Source: a virus
IMG/VR virus record: IMGVR_UViG_3300019132_000060
Location: 1 to 38,867 of that record
Length of the DNA stretch: 38,867 bases
Direction: 5' to 3' (one strand)
Of this stretch, positions 31,613 to 37,412 are shown in pieces; position 1 is the stretch's first letter, and every line of letters begins with the position of its first letter. The position numbers and the translations under genes were made by a program. Below the pieces are notes generated by a model, which saw nothing but the letters and a program-made list of their open reading frames with translations, had not been told where the DNA came from and searched no databases.

Positions 31613-31663
31613 TATAATTACCATAGGTTCAGTAGCTGGGAGTAAGTACTTCCGGCTTTTTTT
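31613..31663 (+). ncRNA. Possible tiny plus-strand RNA or terminator hairpin
   Basis: A plus-strand TATAAT (31613-31618) is followed by a hairpin AGCTGGGAG-TAAGTA-CTTCCGGCT (31634-31657, two G-U pairs) and TTTTTTT. The product would be about 40 nt. The -35 region is poor, so this may simply be a terminator against antisense transcription overlapping the stop of the gene at 31662. Confidence 0.35.
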
Positions 31664-31814
31664 ATGTCATCATTTTATTGATAAGATGCTTGTCCAACGA
31701 GTTCCTCATGATTGTTTCTTTTGAGTTAAAAACCGTATAACAATTCGTACACTCTCTTCTTCGTTTAACCGTATATAAAACGTCTCTCATTTCTCTGTAA
31801 ATTGGGCATTTCAT
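31662..31814 (-). CDS. Zinc-ribbon protein, NrdR-like N-terminal pattern
   Basis: 50 aa starting MKCPIYREM, then VKRRRECTNCYTVFNSKE. This mimics the NrdR zinc ribbon (CPxC..RRRxCxxCxxRFTT.E), though the second Cys of the first knuckle is Tyr. The ribosome site is weak (AGGA at 11 nt). Early phage operon. Such short proteins are frequent in Bacillus phages; function unknown. Confidence 0.6.
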   Translation of the reverse strand: MKCPIYREMRDVLYTVKRRRECTNCYTVFNSKETIMRNSLDKHLINKMMT

Positions 31815-31848
31815 CTTGATCACGTCCTACATAATAAGGTCGAACTGT

Positions 31849-32016
31849 TCAGCAACGTGACTTAATCACTTTGAAAGTAACTTCTTCTTGTTCGAATTTA
31901 GGAGAGACTATACAAAGTTCTCTGCCATCAAGAATAATAAGGATTTCGTCACCGTCTTTCATATTATTGTCAATAGCAAAATCGCATAACCATTCATTGA
32001 TTTCATACTTTTTCAA
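31849..32016 (-). CDS. 55-aa phage protein
   Basis: TTG 32016 with GGAGTG 6 nt upstream. The product starts KKYEINEWLCDFAIDNN and has two strands (GDEILIILDGRELCIVS, EVTFKVIKSRC). Small alpha/beta protein of the early operon; the preceding gene ends 36 bp upstream. Not recognised. Confidence 0.6.
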   Translation of the reverse strand: MKKYEINEWLCDFAIDNNMKDGDEILIILDGRELCIVSPKFEQEEVTFKVIKSRC

Positions 32017-32051
32017 AATTTTCACTCCTTCGCTTTTTCGTTCTACTGTGA

Positions 32052-32222
32052 TCAAACCTTACGTTCATTTACTACCATGCAGGATATACCCTGTCTGTCG
32101 TATTTTAATTCTCCTACAACTTTCCACCCTCTTAATTTGTGAGCATTAAGGTTCTTTTGAAAGTTTGTTTCAGACATTCCAGTGACAATCTTGTATATTT
32201 TACCGTTTTTAACCCATGCCAT
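32052..32222 (-). CDS. 56-aa phage protein
   Basis: ATG 32222 with AGGGTG 6 nt upstream. The product begins MAWVKNGKIYKIVTGMSETNF, then LRGWKVVGELKYDRQGISCMVV. Small soluble beta protein, consistent with coupling to neighbours in the early operon. Not recognised. Confidence 0.65.
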   Translation of the reverse strand: MAWVKNGKIYKIVTGMSETNFQKNLNAHKLRGWKVVGELKYDRQGISCMVVNERKV

Positions 32223-32227
32223 ATTTA

Positions 32228-32497
32228 TCACCCTAGATCAGATTCTTTTAACAAAGTCTCCAAAGTTAAATTTTTTACCTTGCCTATCCTTGCCAAATGG
32301 AATAGTGCTAGAAAAATTTCGTCTATATCTTTTCTTTGAAATACTTCGTTCATTTCTTTGATAGATTTTCCTTGAATGTTCATTCTTGCTAGTTCTTTAA
32401 GTTCGTGTTCGTCCCATACAAAGTCCATATCTTCACAGACTACAACAATCTTCTTTCTTCGAGCAGTCATATAATTAAAGAATACTGGTTCAGCCAT
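32228..32497 (-). CDS. Phage HTH-like early protein
   Basis: 89 aa; the ATG shares one base with the preceding stop (TAATG). Starts with hydrophobic-aromatic FFNYMTARRKKIVVVCE; the second half, LKELARMNIQGKSIKEMNEVFQRKDIDEIFLALFHLARIGKV, has the helix pattern of a sigma-like HTH. Possibly DNA-binding in early control; no family named with confidence. Confidence 0.65.
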   Translation of the reverse strand: MAEPVFFNYMTARRKKIVVVCEDMDFVWDEHELKELARMNIQGKSIKEMNEVFQRKDIDEIFLALFHLARIGKVKNLTLETLLKESDLG

Positions 32498-32700
32498 TAA
32501 AACCACTCATTTTCAGGTTTATCAATCCGTATTTTTGTTGCAGCTAATAGACTTCTAACCTCGTAATATCCTAATTCCTCAAGCGCTTTCCCATTACATT
32601 CAGTGACCCCTAGTGAGTACAATTGCTGAATCATATCTTGTTTTTGCAGATCCTTGCTCATTTCTTTTCTAACGTTATCTGCTTTATATAAGACTCCCAT
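32497..32700 (-). CDS. Small helical phage protein (FbpA-like pattern)
   Basis: 67 aa, with QDMIQQLYSLGVTECNGKALEELGYYEVRSLLA, reminiscent of the short Fur-regulated basic protein family in Bacillus (helix, Cys/Gly turn, then ELxxxEL). Likely soluble helical. Starts 2 bp after the preceding gene and shares one base with the following. Function unknown. Confidence 0.6.
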   Translation of the reverse strand: MGVLYKADNVRKEMSKDLQKQDMIQQLYSLGVTECNGKALEELGYYEVRSLLAATKIRIDKPENEWF

Positions 32701-32702
32701 CC

Positions 32703-32927
32703 TTACGCCCCCATTTTGATATTATTTAATTCAATTGTTTCAGAATCTCTTATGACAATCGCTTTCTCGTATGTATTGTAAAAATCACCGGTACTATTAA
32801 AGCGATTGAGAGCTGTATGTTCCTCGTATTCTGTATAACAAACCGTCTTACTCTTATTAACTCCGTTTCGCTGCCACAGAATGATTGAATATGGCGAAGC
32901 CTCGTTAAATCCAATTAAGTAAATCAT
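32703..32927 (-). CDS. 74-aa early phage protein
   Basis: ATG 32927 overlaps the TGA of the helicase loader by one base, so it is coupled. Beta-rich (IYLIGFNEASPYSIILWQRNG, EKAIVIRDSETIELNN). The longer reading to 32975 runs into the loader and is rejected. Not recognised. Confidence 0.65.
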   Translation of the reverse strand: MIYLIGFNEASPYSIILWQRNGVNKSKTVCYTEYEEHTALNRFNSTGDFYNTYEKAIVIRDSETIELNNIKMGA

Positions 32928-33727
32928 CAAAACATCTCCCGTCTCCGAAAATCTTCCCCTTCCAGTCTTAAACAAGTTGACAAATTTAACATTCTTGAAA
33001 CAATTCTAGGTCCGTTGTTACCGTACTTTTTTTCTAAATCACTTTGTGAATAGTTTGTGGTACAAATATTCGCCTTTTCCATTCGCATATCAAAAATTTT
33101 ATATAAAACATCAGATGCCCATGTCTCATTTCCCTCATCATTTCCTTTGATGTACTCTGACCCAAAGTCATCAATCACAAGTAAATCTAGCTTTTCAATC
33201 ATGTCAAATATTTGTTTTTCAGTGATTGGCGAATGTGGATTATTGAATGTTTGCCTGATTTGATCAAGTAAGTGCGTGCTTTTGATAAATAGAGCATTTA
33301 GCCCTTTACCCCGAATTGCCTTTACAGTTGCATAGGCTAAATGACTTTTTCCTATGCCTGGATCTCCACTAAACACGATCGATTGTTTTGTGTTCGTATC
33401 AAATTTTTTTATATACTGCACGATTAATTGCTTTGCTTTTAATTGTGTTTCCGTTTTAGGTTTATAAGAATTAACGGTTGCTCGTTCAAGGTCGGAGGTA
33501 ATTTTTTCAAAGTTTTGTATAAAGTTTTTTAACTTATCATTTTCCAAATCCTCTAGTGATGGTAGTTTAAAAAAATCTATTGCTGCTCTATCAGAACACG
33601 GCTTACAAGCTCCTAATACTCCTCTTTTTGTTTCATAAAGTTTATAAACTGAACCGCACACTTCACAGTTGGTTTCACCGATTTCTTTTAGCGGAAACCC
33701 TATAGATATTTCTTTAACTGACTTCAT
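32927..33727 (-). CDS. DnaC/IstB-type helicase loader
   Basis: 266 aa. N-terminal zinc-like knuckle CEVCGS..CKPC (about 21-42). AAA+ core: Walker A GDPGIGKSHLAYA (about 120-128), Walker B LLVIDDFGSEY (about 181-191), sensor TNYS, and an Arg finger region in RIVSRMLN. It loads the replicative helicase onto the origin melted by the DnaD-like protein directly upstream. ATG behind GAGGTAGTGG. Confidence 0.92.
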   Translation of the reverse strand: MKSVKEISIGFPLKEIGETNCEVCGSVYKLYETKRGVLGACKPCSDRAAIDFFKLPSLEDLENDKLKNFIQNFEKITSDLERATVNSYKPKTETQLKAKQLIVQYIKKFDTNTKQSIVFSGDPGIGKSHLAYATVKAIRGKGLNALFIKSTHLLDQIRQTFNNPHSPITEKQIFDMIEKLDLLVIDDFGSEYIKGNDEGNETWASDVLYKIFDMRMEKANICTTNYSQSDLEKKYGNNGPRIVSRMLNLSTCLRLEGEDFRRREMF

Positions 33728-33739
33728 ACCACTACCTCA

Positions 33740-34561
33740 CTAAAACCTATCCTTTGAGGGATCATATCGATTTTTAACAGGGGTTCTTTTTTTATTTCTG
33801 CTATTGTAATTCTCTACTTCCTGAGGAGTAAGGATTGATTCATTAACCCAATTTCTTAAAATTCCCTCAACATAGGCCAAGTGTCTTTTATTGTTTTTAC
33901 ATGCTAATTCCATAGCCTTCAAAATCATTTCTTTAGGATTTTTAAATTCAGGTGTATCTAACCACGACAACAACTGTTCTTTTGCGTTTATATTGTTAAA
34001 TCCAAATCCGTTGTCATCCCAAAATTGTATGATTTGCTTTATATCTACTTTTTCTTTTTCTTGTTGTTTTTCTTCTTCTTTTTCTTCTTCTTTTTCTTCT
34101 TCTTTTTCTTGTCCACTTATCGTCAACGTATCGTGTGACGTATCGTAATATAATTCATAAAGTGACTTAATTTCAGGCTTTTCAACTTGTTCGCCAACGT
34201 ATTGGATTAAGGAGGTATCTTTAACCATTTTTAGTTCGGACTCGACACAATCTATTATTGGTTTGCCTCCTCTATTGAAGTTGTATTTACCCCAATTTTT
34301 AATTGCAATTTCTCTTGTTTCTTGGTTGTAACGGATGATTTTATGGTGATTAATGAATCTGTCTAAGATGTTATTGATCGTCTCTAAGGAATATCCCATG
34401 TCAAATGCCATTTGTTTTTTTGTAATTTGATAGATTCCTATTTGAGTAGTATTTGAATTCGTAAGAAGGTACAGAAAAGCAAATTTGTCCTCTGGTGACA
34501 TCTCTTCTACAACTTTTGGATCATTCCAAAATTCTGTATGAATCATTCTAAATTTCGCCAT
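33740..34561 (-). CDS. DnaD-like replication initiator/helicase-loading protein
   Basis: 273 aa from ATG 34561 (the overlapping upstream gene ends at 34548). N-terminal winged helix (AKFRMIHTEFWNDPKVVEEMSPEDKFAFLYLLTN, DLE of replisome organisers), a Glu-rich linker with EKEE repeats (about 165-185), and a C-terminal DnaD domain (IIQFWDDNGFGFNNINAKEQLLSWLD..., ending YVEGILRNWV). It would bind the origin and recruit the DnaC-type loader just downstream. Confidence 0.9.
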   Translation of the reverse strand: MAKFRMIHTEFWNDPKVVEEMSPEDKFAFLYLLTNSNTTQIGIYQITKKQMAFDMGYSLETINNILDRFINHHKIIRYNQETREIAIKNWGKYNFNRGGKPIIDCVESELKMVKDTSLIQYVGEQVEKPEIKSLYELYYDTSHDTLTISGQEKEEEKEEEKEEEKQQEKEKVDIKQIIQFWDDNGFGFNNINAKEQLLSWLDTPEFKNPKEMILKAMELACKNNKRHLAYVEGILRNWVNESILTPQEVENYNSRNKKRTPVKNRYDPSKDRF

Positions 34562-34742
34562 TTTCATCACCATCCCCATTTTTTTTACAAACGGCTACGT
34601 TTTTACTTACAAATAAAAATTCATATTCTGGGTAGTTAATTTTTATATAACTTTTTATTTCAAAAATAAATTGACAACTTAATCTTTTCTTTAACGTTTG
34701 TTCGGGAATATTAACTTTTATAGCATTCATTAAATCGAACAT
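34548..34742 (-). CDS. 64-aa early phage protein
   Basis: ATG 34742 chosen; the longer TTG reading to 34760 has no ribosome site, and GAGGAAG lies 9-12 nt before 34742. Product starts MFDLMNAIKVNIPEQTLKKRLSCQFIFEIKSYI and ends in an acidic tail. Overlaps the DnaD-like gene by 14 nt. Not recognised. Confidence 0.6.
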   Translation of the reverse strand: MFDLMNAIKVNIPEQTLKKRLSCQFIFEIKSYIKINYPEYEFLFVSKNVAVCKKNGDGDENGEI

Positions 34743-34853
34743 CCTATATCGCTTCCTCAAAAATATAATTTTTTTATCCTTGAATCCTTTTTGTTGGTAA
34801 AGTAAAATGTAATTAATCAGAGTTTGTAGCAGTAATCCCTTTCCCCAATCGGT

Positions 34854-34961
34854 TTACTGCTTTTCTTTTTGTCCTTTTTCATCAGCTAATCCCCAAATAC
34901 AGTAGATAATTACTCCAGTAGTTATGATTGTTAGATATGTTACATAAAAAACTTGTTCCAA
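34854..34961 (-). CDS. 35-aa single-helix membrane peptide
   Basis: TTG 34961 with GGGGTGG 7 nt upstream. One membrane helix (VTYLTIITTGVIIYCIW) and an acidic/basic tail. It begins right at the end of the XRE-like gene. Comparable mini-proteins with a CIWGLAD-like end occur in Bacillus phages; function unknown. Confidence 0.6.
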   Translation of the reverse strand: MEQVFYVTYLTIITTGVIIYCIWGLADEKGQKEKQ

Positions 34962-34962
34962 A

Positions 34963-35487
34963 TTAAATCCACCCCTTTGCCTTCCATTCTGGCAAACGTT
35001 TTTTATATCGATCTTTAATACTAATTCCGTACTCTATCGACAAGATGGCATTCAAATTATTAATGGCTGCAACGGCATCTAGAAGTTCATCTATTACTTG
35101 GCCAATCCTTTCTTTCTCTTGATTAGTTGTTTCACCGGGTGGCTTAATTAAGCTTACTTCATCGAGGATCCGAATTGCTTCTTTTGTTTCTTGAATTGCA
35201 AATTCTTCAAGTGCAAGTCTGTGCCATTCAATGGCTTTCCCTTTTAAGACAGGTGGTGTATACCCTCCACTAAATTCATGTAGGATTTCCATAGTATAAA
35301 TCGGACAATCGTATGTATCTAATGATGCTTTTGCAATGTCCTTGTGTAGCCTTCTATGTCCGTTTTTTATATTGCTGAGTAACTGTGGAGATATATTTAA
35401 AGCATTTGCAACCTCAACCCCACTTAAATTTTCTTCTTCTTGCAGAACATCGATAGCATGTCCAGCATAAACAGAATCCTTTAACAA
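34963..35487 (-). CDS. XRE-type HTH early regulator
   Basis: 174 aa. HTH at about 18-55: LSGVEVANALNISPQLLSNIKNGHRRLH (key residues VANALNIS..LLSNIKNG). The C-terminal 100 residues are helical (RLALEEFAIQETKEAIRILDEVSLIKPP.., ERIGQVIDELLDAVAAINNL), perhaps for dimerisation. TTG behind GGGAGAGTG. An early operon regulator; target not visible. Confidence 0.8.
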   Translation of the reverse strand: MLKDSVYAGHAIDVLQEEENLSGVEVANALNISPQLLSNIKNGHRRLHKDIAKASLDTYDCPIYTMEILHEFSGGYTPPVLKGKAIEWHRLALEEFAIQETKEAIRILDEVSLIKPPGETTNQEKERIGQVIDELLDAVAAINNLNAILSIEYGISIKDRYKKRLPEWKAKGWI

Positions 35488-35562
35488 TTTTTATCACTCT
35501 CCCATAATTAGAACTAAAATCGTTCATCAAAGTTCGCAATAATTTCAAAAGTTAATGCCTAT

Positions 35563-35769
35563 TTATAAGGCACCATAAAAATTAATTAACAATCGGACGT
35601 TTCCACAAGAATACCTATCATTGTTGACTTCCAATTCGTTTAATTGGCAGGTAGAACTGACATTAAACTTTTTTAATTGAAGCAATATCCTCACTCCTTC
35701 AAATGCATATTTTCGGAGTTTCATATATGCAGTGTTTACTAGTAAACTAAATTTATATTGCAGCATCAT
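35563..35769 (-). CDS. Small early phage protein, start uncertain
   Basis: 68 aa if started at ATG 35769 (AAGGAGG 10 nt upstream), or 40 aa from an internal TTG at 35685 with AAGGAGTG 6 nt upstream. The second option is as good. A 14-bp palindrome GTTTACTAGTAAAC (35734-35747) lies within the longer reading, so the DNA there may be a control site instead. Content not recognised. Confidence 0.5.
   Translation of the reverse strand: MMLQYKFSLLVNTAYMKLRKYAFEGVRILLQLKKFNVSSTCQLNELEVNNDRYSCGNVRLLINFYGAL
35734..35747. promoter_or_regulatory. 14-bp palindrome GTTTACTAGTAAAC
   Basis: Perfect palindrome in the early region, overlapping a short ORF. Could be an operator for one of the phage regulators; it does not match the operators of the CI-Cro region. 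Confidence 0.35.
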
Positions 35770-35791
35770 TTAACTTTATCCTCCTTTTGAA

Positions 35792-35929
35792 TTAATTATT
35801 TGAATTAGAAATATTGGAATTACTTGTTACTATTTTTCCTTCTTTTTCCAAAATTCTCGGAACACTTGTTTTAAGAAAGAAAAGTAATATTTTTTCTTTT
35901 ACATGATCGGGCATATTATCTTGTTTCAA
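35792..35929 (-). CDS. 45-aa early phage protein
   Basis: TTG 35929 with GGGGGAAG 5 nt upstream, located at the end of the Cro-like gene. The product reads DNMPDHVKEKILLFFLKTSVPRILEKE; the MPDHVKxKxxxFFxKTSVPR pattern is common in Bacillus phages just after cro. Soluble helical. Function unknown. Confidence 0.7.
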   Translation of the reverse strand: MKQDNMPDHVKEKILLFFLKTSVPRILEKEGKIVTSNSNISNSNN

Positions 35930-36157
35930 TTAGACTTCCCCCTTTTTTTGTGTAAAAAATGCACTATTTTCTTCAAAAAAAATGGTCCAATCAAATCCTA
36001 AATTGTGGCCTAAAGCTTTTGCTACTTTAACACTGGGTGTATACCCATTCTCAATTTTAGTGTAATATGACCGATCAATACCAACTTTATTTGCAACATC
36101 TTGGTGCGAATATCCCAATAATTTTCTTCGGTGTTTTAGAATATCAGGTTTCAACAT
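35930..36157 (-). CDS. Cro-like XRE regulator
   Basis: 75 aa, divergent from the CI-like gene. HTH at about 10-60 (HRRKLLGYSHQDVANKVGIDRSYYTKIENGYTPS). ATG 36157 with GTGAGG 5 nt upstream; the GTG at 36163 is part of the site. Acts as the lytic-side regulator behind the promoter at 36189-36217. One of the operator-like sites lies inside its 3' end (35950-35964). Confidence 0.85.
   Translation of the reverse strand: MLKPDILKHRRKLLGYSHQDVANKVGIDRSYYTKIENGYTPSVKVAKALGHNLGFDWTIFFEENSAFFTQKKGEV
35950..35964. promoter_or_regulatory. Operator-like site O4 GTGTA-AAAAA-TGCAC
   Basis: Same 5-5-5 half-site plan as the sites in the CI-Cro intergenic region; here it overlaps the 3' end of the Cro-like gene. 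Confidence 0.4.
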
Positions 36158-36171
36158 TCTCACCTCACTTT

Positions 36172-36186
36172 GTGTAAATTATACAC
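36172..36186. promoter_or_regulatory. Operator-like site O1 GTGTA-AATTA-TACAC
   Basis: Best match to the 5-5-5 dyad GTGYA..TRCAC. It covers the expected start of the Cro-side transcript, 10 nt after the -10 box. Confidence 0.65.
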
Positions 36187-36188
36187 TG

Positions 36189-36217
36189 ATTATATAGTGC
36201 AATTTTTACACTGTCAA
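36189..36217 (-). promoter_or_regulatory. Early lytic promoter TTGACA-17-TATAAT
   Basis: A consensus sigma-A promoter on the minus strand: -35 TTGACA (36212-36217) and -10 TATAAT (36189-36194) with exactly 17 bp between. The spacer is filled by O2 and O1 sits at the start site, so the CI-like repressor should shut it off. Confidence 0.9.
36197..36211. promoter_or_regulatory. Operator-like site O2 GTGCA-ATTTT-TACAC
   Basis: 15-bp dyad filling the spacer of the early promoter; 25 bp centre to centre from O1. Confidence 0.65.
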
Positions 36218-36252
36218 TATTTTTTGTTATTTTTTTGCACAATTATATTTTA

Positions 36253-36267
36253 GTGCATATTTTTCAC
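36253..36267. promoter_or_regulatory. Operator-like site O3 GTGCA-TATTT-TTCAC
   Basis: Third dyad, one mismatch, just upstream of the likely TATAAT (36269-36274) of the CI-like gene; suits self-regulation of the repressor. A weak -35 suggests activation or low basal use. Confidence 0.5.
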
Positions 36268-36305
36268 TTATAATATTAAGTAAATTTAGAGTAGGAGTTA
36301 TTAAT

Positions 36306-36725
36306 ATGAACTATGGTGATAGATTAAAAAATCTAAGAGAAAATAAAAAGTTATCTCAACAACAACTTGCAGATAAATTAAAAATTAATCGATCCACATA
36401 TGCCCGCTACGAATTAAATCAAACGCAACCTGATATTGAGACACTAAAAATGATTGCCGACTTTTATGAAGTTACTACTGACTATATTGTTGGAAGAACT
36501 AATTACATGCAAGAATCTAACAAAAATGTGAGCGTAAATGAAAGTCACGGAACTTATAATTCTTTAGATGAAATTTCAAAATTAATTAAGCAATTTGGTA
36601 TAGAAGATATTGGATTTTTTGATATTGAAAAGTGGAAGAATCTCAAACCAGAAGATGTCGAAGAAATTCGTAAACACTTTGAATGGGTTGCTTATAAAGC
36701 TAAAGAACGCAACAAAGAGAAATAG
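36306..36725 (+). CDS. CI-like XRE repressor
   Basis: 139 aa: HTH at 5-60 (LRENKKLSQQQLADKLKINRSTYARYELNQTQP), a DYIVGR junction, and a C-terminal acidic region (EDIGFFDIEKWKNLKPEDVEEI). No S24 peptidase domain, so it cannot cut itself; an ImmA-type partner follows. ATG behind TAGGAG at 8 nt. It should bind O1-O3 and keep the lytic promoter silent. Confidence 0.88.
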   Translation: MNYGDRLKNLRENKKLSQQQLADKLKINRSTYARYELNQTQPDIETLKMIADFYEVTTDYIVGRTNYMQESNKNVSVNESHGTYNSLDEISKLIKQFGIEDIGFFDIEKWKNLKPEDVEEIRKHFEWVAYKAKERNKEK

Positions 36726-36770
36726 ACACCTAGGACATATTAACTTTATGTTTTAGGTGTTTTATTTATT
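36726..36770 (+). terminator. Terminator after the CI-like gene
   Basis: ACACCTA ... TAGGTGT with an inner ACATA/TATGT stem and TTTATTTATTTTTA after it. Confidence 0.7.
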
Positions 36771-36800
36771 TTTATAAATAAGAACTATACTAAATGAAAT

Positions 36801-36825
36801 AAAACCTCTATTTTACGAGGTTTTT
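36801..36825 (+). terminator. Second terminator before immA
   Basis: AAAACCTC-TATTTTAC-GAGGTTTT, perfect 8-bp stem with an extended T run. Together with the previous hairpin it separates repressor and protease transcription. Confidence 0.85.
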
Positions 36826-36831
36826 CTTTCA

Positions 36832-36860
36832 TTGTAAATAAGAACGTATGTTTGTATAAT
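36832..36860 (+). promoter_or_regulatory. immA promoter with LexA box
   Basis: -35 TTGTAA (36832-36837), 17 bp, -10 TATAAT (36855-36860). Between them, GAACGTATGTTT (36842-36853) fits the Bacillus LexA core GAACRNRYGTTY at every position. SOS derepression of the protease would then trigger induction. Confidence 0.7.
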
Positions 36861-36879
36861 TTTGTTAGGGGGTATGAAA

Positions 36880-37383
36880 ATGTACTTAAAATATTACTAT
36901 ACAACTGCACTTGAAGATTGGGTTTCTAATCTGTATATTCGGTTAAAAATATTGAAACCAGAGGATATAAAAATTGAATATATTGCTAGGGTATATAATA
37001 TTTTTATTCACCGTAAACCTATCCCTTCGTTTTATCAAGTGATAGGTAGATATAAAGGGATCACTATAGATGTTCGCGAAAGTTTAGATAAACAAAGAGA
37101 AATGTTCTTTCATGAATTATGTCATATACTACGCCACGTCGGTGTTCAAAGTATGATGCCTTCTGCATTTAGGGAGCTCCAAGAAAGGGATTCAAGGCAT
37201 TTTACTAAATATGCAATTATTCCATATCATATGCTGAAATTTATTAATTTTGAAGATGAGTATGTTATTGAGCAAATGGCAAGCCTCTTTAAAGCATCAC
37301 CTGAATTATGTGAGGAACGTCTAATGCAAATTCAAAATCGAAAGATGTTTAAATATGAAAATTTAACCAGTAAAACTTTATAA
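36880..37383 (+). CDS. immA: ImmA/IrrE-family metalloprotease, anti-repressor
   Basis: 168 aa from ATG 36880 (GGGGGT 6 nt upstream). Zinc motif HELCH at 78-82 (FFHELCHILRHVG). C-terminal helical part contains YVIEQMASLFKASPELCEERL, common in ImmA. In ICEBs1 the family cuts the ImmR repressor; here the target is likely the CI-like protein encoded upstream. Its own promoter and LexA box separate it from the repressor. Confidence 0.88.
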   Translation: MYLKYYYTTALEDWVSNLYIRLKILKPEDIKIEYIARVYNIFIHRKPIPSFYQVIGRYKGITIDVRESLDKQREMFFHELCHILRHVGVQSMMPSAFRELQERDSRHFTKYAIIPYHMLKFINFEDEYVIEQMASLFKASPELCEERLMQIQNRKMFKYENLTSKTL

Positions 37384-37412
37384 ATCATCTTTACTGAGGA
37401 GGTAATATTGAA

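Noticed and set aside
34065-34112. 12-bp tandem repeat (TTCTTCTTTTTC-type) suggesting a microsatellite or CRISPR-like array
   Set aside because: It simply encodes the Glu/Lys-rich EKEE linker of the DnaD-like protein; there are no spacers.
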